The position numbers and the translations under genes are program-made. From NCBI GenBank assembly GCA_047602645.1, contig JASGGU010000002.1, forward strand, positions 62,001 through 126,000: a stretch of DNA of 64,000 bases. Reading direction: 5' to 3'. How positions within the stretch are numbered: position 1 is the first letter of the stretch; the number at the start of each line of letters is the position of its first letter. Source of the DNA: JAEYFP01 sp047602645 (GTDB lineage Bacteria > Bacillota > Clostridia > Lachnospirales > Lachnospiraceae). A model generated the notes under the pieces. It was not told the DNA's origin and made no database searches. It saw nothing but the letters and a program-made list of their open reading frames with translations. This document shows, one piece after another, positions 25,317-34,077 of this stretch.

Positions 25317-25345
25317 GCTTAGGAGTTTGTGATAGGGAGGACAAT

Positions 25346-28300
25346 ATGAACAGATTTAATAAGGGAAAATCTGAAAAAACTTTGAAGGAAAAAAGAAAGA
25401 AATTAAACGGGAAAGAGGCTGTTCAGTGTCAGCCTGTTGCCTGGGAAGAGTTTCAGCAGAAAAAGGAAAGCGAACAGGCCAGAAAAGAAAAAAATAAATA
25501 TGATTGGGATAGACCTCTCGTTGAAGAGTCTTGGGAAATTGATGAGGACATAAGAACTGCTCGAAATGAAAAGGTGAGACGGCCGGTTGCGGAGCAGGCG
25601 TCACAGGAGCCTGAGCGGAAGGATACCGCAGGTGATTTTGAGCAAAATATTATCAACTCCACGATTATGGAGGATGAGTTTCTATTTATCGAAACAGCTC
25701 GCGCAGAGAATGCCGCGAAAACGAAGCTGCTGGATGATGGCGTGTTACCCAAAAGGAAGCCGGGTGTTCCTTATTTGTCGGAAGGACAGGAAAGTATTTA
25801 TGACAAATACGCCAAAGAAGATCGGGAATTAGAGAAGGATCTTTCCGGCAAGCTTGATATGGTAGGTATGACGTCGAAAGGTGCCGACGGAAGATCTATC
25901 AAAGCATCTGTGGACGAGAAGATTATCATTCGGTCTGAGGAATTAAAGCAGAAAAGAAAATCCGCAAATAATTCCGCAGACGGAAAAAAAGTCAGGCGCC
26001 GTGTTCCGAAGGGAGCGGCAGTCGATTGGACGGAACAGCCGAAACAGCCTTATCAGACATCAAAAAAGCAGAGCAAATTCCGTGAACAAGCTGCGGATTG
26101 GCGGGAAGCAGATGAGGATCTGATGCTGGATGGAGAGGGCTTTGGCATCGGTGATGCATTAAGGCGCTTCTTCGGAAACTTTGGAAACTTTACGCCGCTT
26201 CAGTGGGCGACGCTTGTTATGGCGGCCGTTATTTTCTGCACAGGCATTACGACGACAGCGGTTTATGCAAACTATCAAAGCGAGCAGAATAAAGCAATTG
26301 CGGTTGCTTCTTTAAATCAGTTCTCAAAAGAGGAAGCGCAAACGGCGGAAGAAACGGCAGAGACCGTCGAGGAAGAATTGCCGACAGCGGCAGAGGAATC
26401 GGAGGAAATGACCGGCAAGATATTGTCGCTGGTACTGACCTCCGTAGAAAAGGATTTAAAGATCAAGCTTGTCGATGACGAGGATTCCCTTGTCAAGGGA
26501 GTTCCGTGGGGCGTCACCGTTACGGACGCAGACGGTAAAACATCTGAAAATGACGATGACGACGAGGATGGCATCATTCACTTGACAGAGGTCGGTGCGG
26601 GTGATTATTCCGTACAGATCAATCCAAGTGATGCTCTTGCAGGCTATGTGCTGCCTTCCCAAGGACAGAGCGTTTCTGTAAAAGCAAAGGTAGAATATAA
26701 AGTTATCCAGAATATCAAGGATGAGATCAAGACAGAAAAAGAAGTGAATGCGGCGGCCGAGGATGCAAACGGCAATCAGGCAGCTGATGTCGAAACAGGA
26801 ACGGCACTGAAAGATACGGTGGAATGGGTCGAGTCTACCAAGACCGCAAACGGCGAGTCCTATGTAGAGTCTGAAGTTGTGCTTGCCAATACGGCGAAGG
26901 CGACAGAAAAAGAAAATACGTTTCTTGCGGCACTGAACGTAATTAAGGAAGCAACGAAGACCGGCATTTCACCGGATCGTGTTATGGCGTATACGGCATT
27001 ACTGACAGATGTTCAGGTGCCTAGTCCAAATATTTCGATTGATTCTTCATTGTCTGTTGAAGCGGGCAGCAGTAAGCAGATATCATCTACGGTTACAGCT
27101 GGTGATGGAAAAACGGTTTCATGGAGTAGCTCCGACACCTCAAAAGCAACTGTTGATTCCGGTGGAAACGTGACTGGTGTTGCTGCCGGCACGGCTACAA
27201 TTACGGCTTCGATTGCAGACGGAAATTCGGCAACCTGCAGTGTGACGGTCACAGCGAAGGTTGATCCGGCAAGCATTACCGTTTCACCGACAACGGCGAG
27301 CGTGGCGGTAGGAGGAACAGTTACGCTGACCGCTGCGGCCAAACCGGATGGAACAGCGGTTTCATGGAAGAGCAGTGATGAGTCGATTGCTGCGGTCAGC
27401 AACGGCGTTGTAACAGGCAAGAAAGCGGGTTCCGCTACGATCACCGCGACAGGCAAGGACAATGTGCAGGCGACCTGCACGGTTACCGTTACCGAAGCGG
27501 CAGGTATTTCCATCAGCGCATCGACGGCAAATGTAACAGTGGGCGCTACGGCAGCCCTGACTGCGACGGTAACTCCGACAGATAATACAATTACCTGGTC
27601 TACCTCAGATGCAAATATTGCTTCGATTTCTGCAACGAGCGGGACATCCATTACTGTGACGGGCAAGAAAGCCGGTACGGCTACAATTACAGCGAAGGAA
27701 ACGAAAGGCGGCAAGACAGCAACCTGCACCGTAACGGTAGCGGATGCTTCTGTCACCCTGTCGGGAACCGCCAGCGTGGCGGTAGGAGCGACGACGGCGA
27801 TTAAAGCGGCGGTTGTGCCTTCAACTTCGACTGTGACATGGAAAATATCCGATACGAAACTTGCAACGATCACAACGGATGGTTTGACCTGTACCGTAAA
27901 GGGTGTCAAGGCCGGTTCCGTCGTTCTGACGGCAACAGGCAGCAACGGAAAGACAGCAACGCTGACAATAACAGTTACAACAGGCGATCAATATGCGGAT
28001 ACTGCACAGCTTTATGATAAAGATAAAAATGCGCTTTATGTAAACGAAAATAATGCATACCGCCTCGCCAAATACTCGGATTATAAGAGCGGTAAATTCA
28101 GTAAATATTATAAGAAGCTGGATGCATTCCTGTACACGGGATGGCAGACGATAAATGATAAAACTTATTACTATAAGAAGGACAACACGTATGTGACGGG
28201 CGAACAGGTCATCGCAGGCGTGAAATATAACTTTGCGACGGACGGCAGTCTGACACAAGGTTCCGGCACGCTCGGTATTGATGTATCGAAATACCAGCCG

Positions 28301-28864
28301 AGCATCAATTGGTCCTCTGTTAAGGCATCGGGTATCAGCTATGCGATTATCCGCTGTGGCTATCGCGGCTCCTCAACAGGCGCATTGATTCAGGATCCGT
28401 ACTTTGTATCGCATATCAAGGGCGCAAAGTCAGCAGGCTTAAAGGTGGGCGTTTATTTCTTTACGACGGCGCTGACGGAAGCGGAAGCGGTAGAGGAAGC
28501 AAGTATGTGTGCGGCGCTCAGCTCCGGCTATGGAATCAATTATCCGGTATTTATGGATGTGGAGAGCAGCAACCGACCGGGCTTCAATTCGATGTCTGCA
28601 TCACAGCGTACGGCAATTATCAAGGCATTCTGCAATACGGTGCGCTCCGCAGGCTACACACCGGGGGTTTATGCAAACAAGACTTGGCTGACGAGCTATA
28701 TGAACGCCTCCGAGCTTTCCGGCTATAAGATCTGGCTGGCACAGTACAATGCGAGCGGACCGACCTATGCGGGACGTTATGATTTATGGCAGTACACTTC
28801 CAAGGGATCGGTCAACGGCATCAGCGGCAACGTTGATATGAACCAGTCTTATCTGGGATATTAA
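25346..28864 (+). CDS. Membrane-anchored GH25 muramidase with Big_2 repeats
   Basis: A 1172-residue protein. Residues 1-280 are highly charged and cytoplasmic. One helix (about 285-308) crosses the membrane, and the rest is outside: a Glu-rich spacer and a linker domain (about 320-555), four tandem Big_2 immunoglobulin-like domains (about 556-880), a short part resembling cell-wall-binding repeats (TGWQTINDKTYYYKKDN), and a C-terminal GH25 lysozyme domain (about 974-1172). The catalytic acids are in GIDVSKYQ (about 977) and FMDVES (about 1070-1072). It should cut the glycan strands of peptidoglycan. ATG 25346 follows GGGAGG. Its place between rmlA and rmlC suggests wall opening during polymer export or attachment. 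Confidence 0.9.
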   Translation: MNRFNKGKSEKTLKEKRKKLNGKEAVQCQPVAWEEFQQKKESEQARKEKNKYDWDRPLVEESWEIDEDIRTARNEKVRRPVAEQASQEPERKDTAGDFEQNIINSTIMEDEFLFIETARAENAAKTKLLDDGVLPKRKPGVPYLSEGQESIYDKYAKEDRELEKDLSGKLDMVGMTSKGADGRSIKASVDEKIIIRSEELKQKRKSANNSADGKKVRRRVPKGAAVDWTEQPKQPYQTSKKQSKFREQAADWREADEDLMLDGEGFGIGDALRRFFGNFGNFTPLQWATLVMAAVIFCTGITTTAVYANYQSEQNKAIAVASLNQFSKEEAQTAEETAETVEEELPTAAEESEEMTGKILSLVLTSVEKDLKIKLVDDEDSLVKGVPWGVTVTDADGKTSENDDDDEDGIIHLTEVGAGDYSVQINPSDALAGYVLPSQGQSVSVKAKVEYKVIQNIKDEIKTEKEVNAAAEDANGNQAADVETGTALKDTVEWVESTKTANGESYVESEVVLANTAKATEKENTFLAALNVIKEATKTGISPDRVMAYTALLTDVQVPSPNISIDSSLSVEAGSSKQISSTVTAGDGKTVSWSSSDTSKATVDSGGNVTGVAAGTATITASIADGNSATCSVTVTAKVDPASITVSPTTASVAVGGTVTLTAAAKPDGTAVSWKSSDESIAAVSNGVVTGKKAGSATITATGKDNVQATCTVTVTEAAGISISASTANVTVGATAALTATVTPTDNTITWSTSDANIASISATSGTSITVTGKKAGTATITAKETKGGKTATCTVTVADASVTLSGTASVAVGATTAIKAAVVPSTSTVTWKISDTKLATITTDGLTCTVKGVKAGSVVLTATGSNGKTATLTITVTTGDQYADTAQLYDKDKNALYVNENNAYRLAKYSDYKSGKFSKYYKKLDAFLYTGWQTINDKTYYYKKDNTYVTGEQVIAGVKYNFATDGSLTQGSGTLGIDVSKYQPSINWSSVKASGISYAIIRCGYRGSSTGALIQDPYFVSHIKGAKSAGLKVGVYFFTTALTEAEAVEEASMCAALSSGYGINYPVFMDVESSNRPGFNSMSASQRTAIIKAFCNTVRSAGYTPGVYANKTWLTSYMNASELSGYKIWLAQYNASGPTYAGRYDLWQYTSKGSVNGISGNVDMNQSYLGY
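27013..27985 (+). repeat. Four tandem Big_2-coding repeats
   Basis: Each unit of about 80 codons has the same landmarks: a VAVG- or VTVG-like start, a W-S-S-D-like centre (SWSSSDTSKA, SWKSSDESIA, TWSTSDANIA, TWKISDTKLA) and a G-V/K-AG-ATIT-like end. The units have diverged and are not identical DNA copies. The repeats keep the opposite strand free of stops. Confidence 0.85.
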
Positions 28865-28905
28865 CGAAAAAACAATAACAATAACAGAAAAGAAGGAACA
28901 GCAGA

Positions 28906-29466
28906 ATGAGCAAAATCACAGTGGAAACATGTCATATTGAAGGACTGAAGGTAATGATACCGACTGTGTTCGGCGATAAACGCGGATATTTTATGGAGAC
29001 CTACAATTACAATGATTTTAAAGAAGCCGGCTTCAACCAGACGTTTGTGCAGGATAATCAGTCGGCTTCCAAAAAGGGCGTGCTGCGCGGACTGCATTTT
29101 CAGATCAATTATCCGCAGGATAAGCTTGTACGCGTAATCCGCGGCGAGGTGTATGACGTGGTTGTTGATCTGCGCCGGGGTTCTGAAACGTATGGGCAGT
29201 GGTACGGTGTCCGGCTTTCCGAGGAAAACAAGAAAATGTTCTTTATTCCGAAAAATTTTGCTCATGGCTTCCTTGTTTTATCCGATTATGCGGAGTTTGC
29301 TTATAAATGTACGGATTTTTACCATCCAAACGATGAAGGCGGTATTATTTGGAATGATCCCGAAATCGGAATTGACTGGCCCGTCATGGACGGAATGGAG
29401 CTGACCATATCCGACAAGGATACGAAATGGCCGTCCCTAAAAAATTTAAAGCTGCAGCAGGATTAA
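28906..29466 (+). CDS. rmlC: dTDP-4-dehydrorhamnose 3,5-epimerase
   Basis: A 186-residue cupin enzyme, the normal RmlC length. Family marks are DKRGYFMETYN near the start, QDNQSASKKGVLRGLHFQ with the catalytic His, VRVIRGEVYDVVVDLRRGS, and the FIPKNFAHGFLVLSDYAEFAYKCTD core (quoted here as FIPKNFAHGF). It epimerises dTDP-4-keto-6-deoxyglucose at C3 and C5. It is separated from rmlA by the GH25 gene but reads in the same direction. The last enzyme, RmlD, is not in the window. AAGGAACAGCAGA precedes the ATG. Confidence 0.95.
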   Translation: MSKITVETCHIEGLKVMIPTVFGDKRGYFMETYNYNDFKEAGFNQTFVQDNQSASKKGVLRGLHFQINYPQDKLVRVIRGEVYDVVVDLRRGSETYGQWYGVRLSEENKKMFFIPKNFAHGFLVLSDYAEFAYKCTDFYHPNDEGGIIWNDPEIGIDWPVMDGMELTISDKDTKWPSLKNLKLQQD

Positions 29467-29476
29467 GGGAGAGTCT

Positions 29477-30460
29477 ATGTCTAAGAAGAAAAAAATCATT
29501 CTGATTGTATCGGCACTCGTATTGGCATTGAATTTATATATTATTTTCCATCATAATCCTTTGGCTGAACCGACACAGGAAATAATTAAAAAAGTGATTT
29601 CCTGTATAATTCTGGATGGAATTTATTTTGTGTTCTTGAGAATGTACGAGAAAATCATTATCCTTCCGATAGAGCTGTATCAGAACCACCGTCTGATCTG
29701 GAAGCTGTCAAAGAATGATTTTAAAACGAGATATGCCGGCTCTTATCTGGGGATTGTCTGGGCATTCGTACAGCCGATCATCACGGTGCTGCTCTATTGG
29801 TTTGTATTTACGATCGCATTGCCTTCGCGGGCTGTTGCGGTAAAGGGAGATATTGAGATCCCGTATATCCTCTGGCTGATTGCGGGCATCGTGCCGTGGT
29901 TTTTCTTTTCGGAGGCGCTCTCCAACGGTACCAACGCGCTTTTAGAGTATAATTATCTTGTAAAAAAGGTTGTATTCAAAATCAGCATTCTTCCAATTAT
30001 CAAAATTATATCGGCACTGTTTGTACATGCATTCTTTGTGCTGTTTGCACTGATTTTATTTGCGTGCTACGGCTATTATCCGGATTTGTATACGCTGCAG
30101 ATTTTTTATTATTCGCTTTGCATGTTTGTATTTGTATTGGGTGTCTGTTATATCACGTGCTCAATTATCATTTTTTTCAGGGATCTGGGACAGATCATTG
30201 CGATTGCTTTGCAAGTCGGTATTTGGGCAACCCCTATCTTGTGGAATTTAAATACACTTTCTCCTAAATTACGGGTGTTTTTTAAATTAAACCCGATGAA
30301 TTATATTGTGGAGGGCTATCGGAATGCACTGATTGATAAAATATGGTTTTGGGAAACTTTTTATTCGACGGCCTATTTTTGGATTTTGACACTTTGTCTG
30401 TTCGCCTTCGGCGCGCTGATTTTTAAGCGCCTGAAAATACATTTTGCGGACGTATTATAA
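29477..30460 (+). CDS. wzm: Polysaccharide ABC exporter permease (Wzm/TagG type)
   Basis: A 327-residue ABC-2 permease. The family core starts near residue 66 with ELYQNHRLIWKLSKNDFKTRY and GSYLGIVWAFVQP, and has the typical LNPMNYIVEGYR near residue 272. Six helices follow from about residue 85. The first 65 residues hold two further hydrophobic segments (about 6-22 and 42-60) that usual Wzm/TagG proteins lack. Together with the ATPase that starts 11 nt after its stop it should export an undecaprenyl-diphosphate-linked polysaccharide. GGGAGAGTCT precedes the ATG. Confidence 0.92.
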   Translation: MSKKKKIILIVSALVLALNLYIIFHHNPLAEPTQEIIKKVISCIILDGIYFVFLRMYEKIIILPIELYQNHRLIWKLSKNDFKTRYAGSYLGIVWAFVQPIITVLLYWFVFTIALPSRAVAVKGDIEIPYILWLIAGIVPWFFFSEALSNGTNALLEYNYLVKKVVFKISILPIIKIISALFVHAFFVLFALILFACYGYYPDLYTLQIFYYSLCMFVFVLGVCYITCSIIIFFRDLGQIIAIALQVGIWATPILWNLNTLSPKLRVFFKLNPMNYIVEGYRNALIDKIWFWETFYSTAYFWILTLCLFAFGALIFKRLKIHFADVL

Positions 30461-30471
30461 TAGGAGCAGCT

Positions 30472-31749
30472 ATGGAAGCATCACCGGCAATTCAGATTGA
30501 ACATTTGACAAAAGTATATAAGCTGTATGACCGCAACAGGGACAGGCTTAAGGAAGCGCTGCATATCGGTAAAAACGTTAACAGCAGGGAGCACTATGCC
30601 CTGAATGATGTGAGTATAACCGTGAACACGGGAGAAACCGTCGGCATTATCGGGACAAACGGTTCGGGCAAGTCGACGATTTTGAAAATCATCACCGGCG
30701 TATTGAATCCGACCGCGGGAGACGTTCGAATCAACGGACGAATTTCGGCGCTGCTGGAGCTTGGGGCGGGTTTTAATATGGAGTTTACCGGCATTGAAAA
30801 TATTTACTTAAACGGCACAATGATCGGCTTTTCCGAAGAGGAAATTGATGCAAAATTACAGGACATTTTGGATTTTGCGGATATCGGGGAATTCATTGAC
30901 CAAAAAGTAAAAACCTATTCAAGCGGTATGTTTGTACGTCTTGCCTTTGCGGTTGCAATCAACATTGACCCGGAAATTCTCATTGTTGACGAGGCACTTT
31001 CTGTAGGTGACGTATTTTTCCAGAACAAATGCTACCGGAAATTTGAGGACTTTAAAAAGCAGGGAAAGACGATCCTGTTTGTCAGCCATGATTTGAGCAG
31101 CATCAGTAAATATTGTGACCGTGTTATTTTGCTTGAGAAGGGAAAAAAGATAGGTGAGGGCGAGCCGAAGGAAATTATTGACATGTACAAAAAGGTACTT
31201 GTCGGACAGCTCGACAGAAAAGCCGACACGGGTAAGAGTGCAAAGCTCTGCGCGGAGAGCCGGTGGAAGGATCAGATGATACTGAATCCAAAGCTGGATG
31301 AATACGGAAGCGGTCTTGCCGAATTTGAAGACTACTGTGCCTACGACAATGAAGGAATCATTACGAATACGGTCATGAAAGGTGAGGAATTTACCGTTAA
31401 GCTGAAAATACGGTTTTTTGAAAGCATTCAGGATCCCATTTTTGCCGTGTCATTTAAAAATATGCAGGGAACCGAAATTACAGGCACAAATACAATGTTT
31501 GAAAAGATTACGACAGGCACCCCTGAGCCGGGTGATGTTATGGTAGCGACATTTACACAGAATATGAGCCTGCAGGGAGGGGAGTACTTGGTTTCTCTCG
31601 GCTGCGTCGGCTACAGGGAAGGGGATTTTACGGTTTACCACAGGCTTTATGACATATTTAACCTGACGGTGATTTCTTCTAAAAATACGACGGGTTATTA
31701 TGATATGGATTCGATCGTGACGGTGAGAAAAGAAGATGAAGACAAATAA
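30472..31749 (+). CDS. wzt: Polysaccharide ABC exporter ATPase with C-terminal substrate-binding domain (Wzt)
   Basis: A 425-residue ATPase. Walker A is GTNGSGKST near residue 62, and the signature and Walker B are YSSGMFVRLAFAVA and ILIVDEALSVGD. Residues about 245-425 form an extra domain with the beta-rich character of Wzt C-terminal modules (GEEFTVKLKIRFF, VMVATFTQNMSLQGGEYLVSL). In Escherichia coli O8/O9a this module recognises the modified non-reducing end of the finished glycan before export. TagH-type proteins of teichoic acid export usually have a different C-terminus. The next gene codes for a protein resembling the chain-capping enzyme, and its start overlaps this stop by 14 nt. 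Confidence 0.92.
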   Translation: MEASPAIQIEHLTKVYKLYDRNRDRLKEALHIGKNVNSREHYALNDVSITVNTGETVGIIGTNGSGKSTILKIITGVLNPTAGDVRINGRISALLELGAGFNMEFTGIENIYLNGTMIGFSEEEIDAKLQDILDFADIGEFIDQKVKTYSSGMFVRLAFAVAINIDPEILIVDEALSVGDVFFQNKCYRKFEDFKKQGKTILFVSHDLSSISKYCDRVILLEKGKKIGEGEPKEIIDMYKKVLVGQLDRKADTGKSAKLCAESRWKDQMILNPKLDEYGSGLAEFEDYCAYDNEGIITNTVMKGEEFTVKLKIRFFESIQDPIFAVSFKNMQGTEITGTNTMFEKITTGTPEPGDVMVATFTQNMSLQGGEYLVSLGCVGYREGDFTVYHRLYDIFNLTVISSKNTTGYYDMDSIVTVRKEDEDK

Positions 31750-34075
31750 AGAAAAGATGGATGCAGTCGGAAACGTGATGCTCAATTACAATTATTATGC
31801 AGGAGAGGATTTTTATTCGGAGGGTGCCAGCGAGGACAGTCTGCTTGATATCGTACAGCGTTATCGGGAGTCGGAGTACGAGCATGTGATTCAGAACAGT
31901 CGGTCATGGTCGGTCATGTACCATTTATCCTATATCCGTGAGAATATCGTAAGCTGGCTGCCGATCGGCAAGCAGGCGAAGGTGCTCGAAATAGGTGCCG
32001 GCTGCGGCGCGATCACAGGTAAACTCGCGGAGATGGCCGGTTCGGTAACCTGTATTGAGCTCAGCAAAAAGCGGAGTCTCATTAATGCGAATCGCCACAG
32101 GGAATATGATAATATTGAGATTATTGTCGGTAATTTTGAGGAGATCGAGAAGGAAATTACCGAAAAATATGATTTTATTACGTTAATCGGCGTACTGGAA
32201 TATGCGGAGAGCTATATTCATGAACCGGATCCGTACCATGCGCTTCTGCGTGCGGTCGGAAAGCATCTGGCTCCGGGCGGTAAGCTTGTCACAGCCATTG
32301 AGAACCGGTTCGGACTGAAATATTTTGCGGGCTGCAAGGAAGACCATACCGGCACCTATTATGCGGGGATTGAGGGCTATCCTGATTTTGAAGGCGTAAA
32401 GACGTTTACCAAGGAAACGCTGAGAAGAATCATGCAGGAATCGGGCTTTCAGACAAAATTTTATTACCCGTATCCGGATTACAAACTCCCTCATACGATC
32501 TATTCCGATGAATATCTGCCAAAGCCTGGAGAACTGACGACAAATCTCAGAAATTTTGACGCGGACCGGGTTGTGACATTTGATGAAGGAAGAGTGTTTG
32601 ATTCTTTGATCGAAGAAGGGCTGTTCCCGCACTTTTCTAATTCTTTCCTCGTACTGTCCTCTTATGAGGATATCCGGGAGACTTGCTCCGTGCTTCCGGT
32701 TTTTGCAAAATATGCAAATGAGCGATCTGCCCAGTACCGCGTTGCGACGGTGATGATGCAGGATAAAGAAGAAAAGAGGTATGTTTATAAGATTGCGCTC
32801 GATACGAGAACAAATCCGCATATTCGGACGATCTACTCCAATTATCAGGCATTATGTAAGATTTATGAGGGCACAAAGCTGAAGCCGAATGATTGCAGAT
32901 TTCAGCCGGGTGTCGAGGCTGCGCCTCCGATTGTCGGCGTCAGTTCCAAAGCCAAGGATAAAGTGGAGCTGGCCTATTTAAAGGGCATTACGCTCGAAAA
33001 ATATCTGGATCATCTCGAAGCGCAGGCCGAATACGAAAAAATGCATGCATTGATTCGGGAATACTGTGCCCTGATTACGCGGGTGGGAGGACAGGGTGTC
33101 TTTGAGATGACACAGAGCTTCCGGGATATTTTCGGTGAGCGCCGGTTTACAAAAACTTATGCCGCCTCCCGGACCTGCAATTTTGATATTATTTTTTCTA
33201 ATATTGTATTAGATGAGACGGAGAAGGAAAACGGCGCATGGAATGTGCTGGACTACGAGTGGATGTATCAGTTTCCGGTTCCGGCTCAGTTTATCATCTA
33301 CCGTTCGCTGTTCTATTATTTTGAAAACAGACAAAACAGCAGGTTTTTACAATATCTCGCCCAGCAGGATAAGGACATTTATGCGGAGTGCGGGATCGAT
33401 AAATCGGAGCGGGAACTGTTTTGCGATATGGAGCACTGTTTTCAGGTGTATATTATCAGCGGCATCGCTTCGCTGGAAGTGATGCAGGTTATGATGCCGT
33501 CCGCGACGGTGCGTCTGGACAAGGTGCTTGGTATCGCCGCGTATCTCAGGAACCTGAATACACCTAAAATTTATTATAGCTGCGGCGAAGGCTTTACTGT
33601 GGAAAATCAGGTACATGTTCTCGCAAATGTAGCGGATGATCAGGCCGTATCTATGGACATCCCTCTTGCGAGCAATATGGTGGGACTGCGGATCGACCCG
33701 ACGGAATACCCGTGTGTGCTGCATGTGGATAAGCTGGAACTGACGCTGGCAAACGGGGAAACACAGGAAATTTCGAGATTTCTCATGAATGGCTATCCGG
33801 TTGATGAGAGAATGTTCCTGTTTGACACGGATGACTCGCAGCTTATATTGGAGAATCTGCCTCGCGGAGCGAAGAATCTGCACGTGGAATACAGTGTTAC
33901 AATGTTTCACGGCGTATTTTATGGTTCGATCCGCGATATGCTTATCAAAAAGAAGGAAAATGAAAAGGAAAAACCGATGCTTTTGGATCGCATTCTGGTG
34001 AAATGCAAAATGAAAGAGCTTGAGGAGCTGCCGGAGGGATTTGCTTATAACAAAGAAAGCGAAGTGAAGGAATAG
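31736..34075 (+). CDS. SAM methyltransferase fused to a kinase-like domain (WbdD-like chain terminator candidate)
   Basis: A 779-residue protein. A class I methyltransferase lies at about residues 80-240, with the SAM-binding VLEIGAGCGAITGKLA and LIGVLEYAE. A second domain at about 335-560 has protein-kinase/APH-like marks: a candidate ATP-binding Lys352 in YVYKIAL, a hinge-like AYLKGITLEKYL, a catalytic-loop-like NFDIIFSN (Asp484, Asn489; the usual His is Asn) and a metal-binding-loop-like LDYEW (Asp506). The last 200 residues are unassigned. WbdD of E. coli O9a has the same methyltransferase-kinase order and caps the glycan exported by Wzm/Wzt. Here the gene overlaps wzt by 14 nt. The kinase call rests on motifs only. 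The ribosome site is weak; ATG 31757 is an alternative. Confidence 0.7.
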   Translation: MKTNKEKMDAVGNVMLNYNYYAGEDFYSEGASEDSLLDIVQRYRESEYEHVIQNSRSWSVMYHLSYIRENIVSWLPIGKQAKVLEIGAGCGAITGKLAEMAGSVTCIELSKKRSLINANRHREYDNIEIIVGNFEEIEKEITEKYDFITLIGVLEYAESYIHEPDPYHALLRAVGKHLAPGGKLVTAIENRFGLKYFAGCKEDHTGTYYAGIEGYPDFEGVKTFTKETLRRIMQESGFQTKFYYPYPDYKLPHTIYSDEYLPKPGELTTNLRNFDADRVVTFDEGRVFDSLIEEGLFPHFSNSFLVLSSYEDIRETCSVLPVFAKYANERSAQYRVATVMMQDKEEKRYVYKIALDTRTNPHIRTIYSNYQALCKIYEGTKLKPNDCRFQPGVEAAPPIVGVSSKAKDKVELAYLKGITLEKYLDHLEAQAEYEKMHALIREYCALITRVGGQGVFEMTQSFRDIFGERRFTKTYAASRTCNFDIIFSNIVLDETEKENGAWNVLDYEWMYQFPVPAQFIIYRSLFYYFENRQNSRFLQYLAQQDKDIYAECGIDKSERELFCDMEHCFQVYIISGIASLEVMQVMMPSATVRLDKVLGIAAYLRNLNTPKIYYSCGEGFTVENQVHVLANVADDQAVSMDIPLASNMVGLRIDPTEYPCVLHVDKLELTLANGETQEISRFLMNGYPVDERMFLFDTDDSQLILENLPRGAKNLHVEYSVTMFHGVFYGSIRDMLIKKKENEKEKPMLLDRILVKCKMKELEELPEGFAYNKESEVKE

Positions 34076-34077
34076 GG

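Noticed and set aside
27013..27945. A 310-codon open frame on the minus strand, rich in Val, Ala and Thr
   Set aside because: It lies exactly opposite the Big_2 repeats, whose biased codons remove stop codons from the other strand. It has no ribosome site and no recognisable domain.
27013..27985. CRISPR array or identical tandem DNA repeat
   Set aside because: The repeating units are diverged protein domains of about 240 bp, not short identical repeats with unique spacers.
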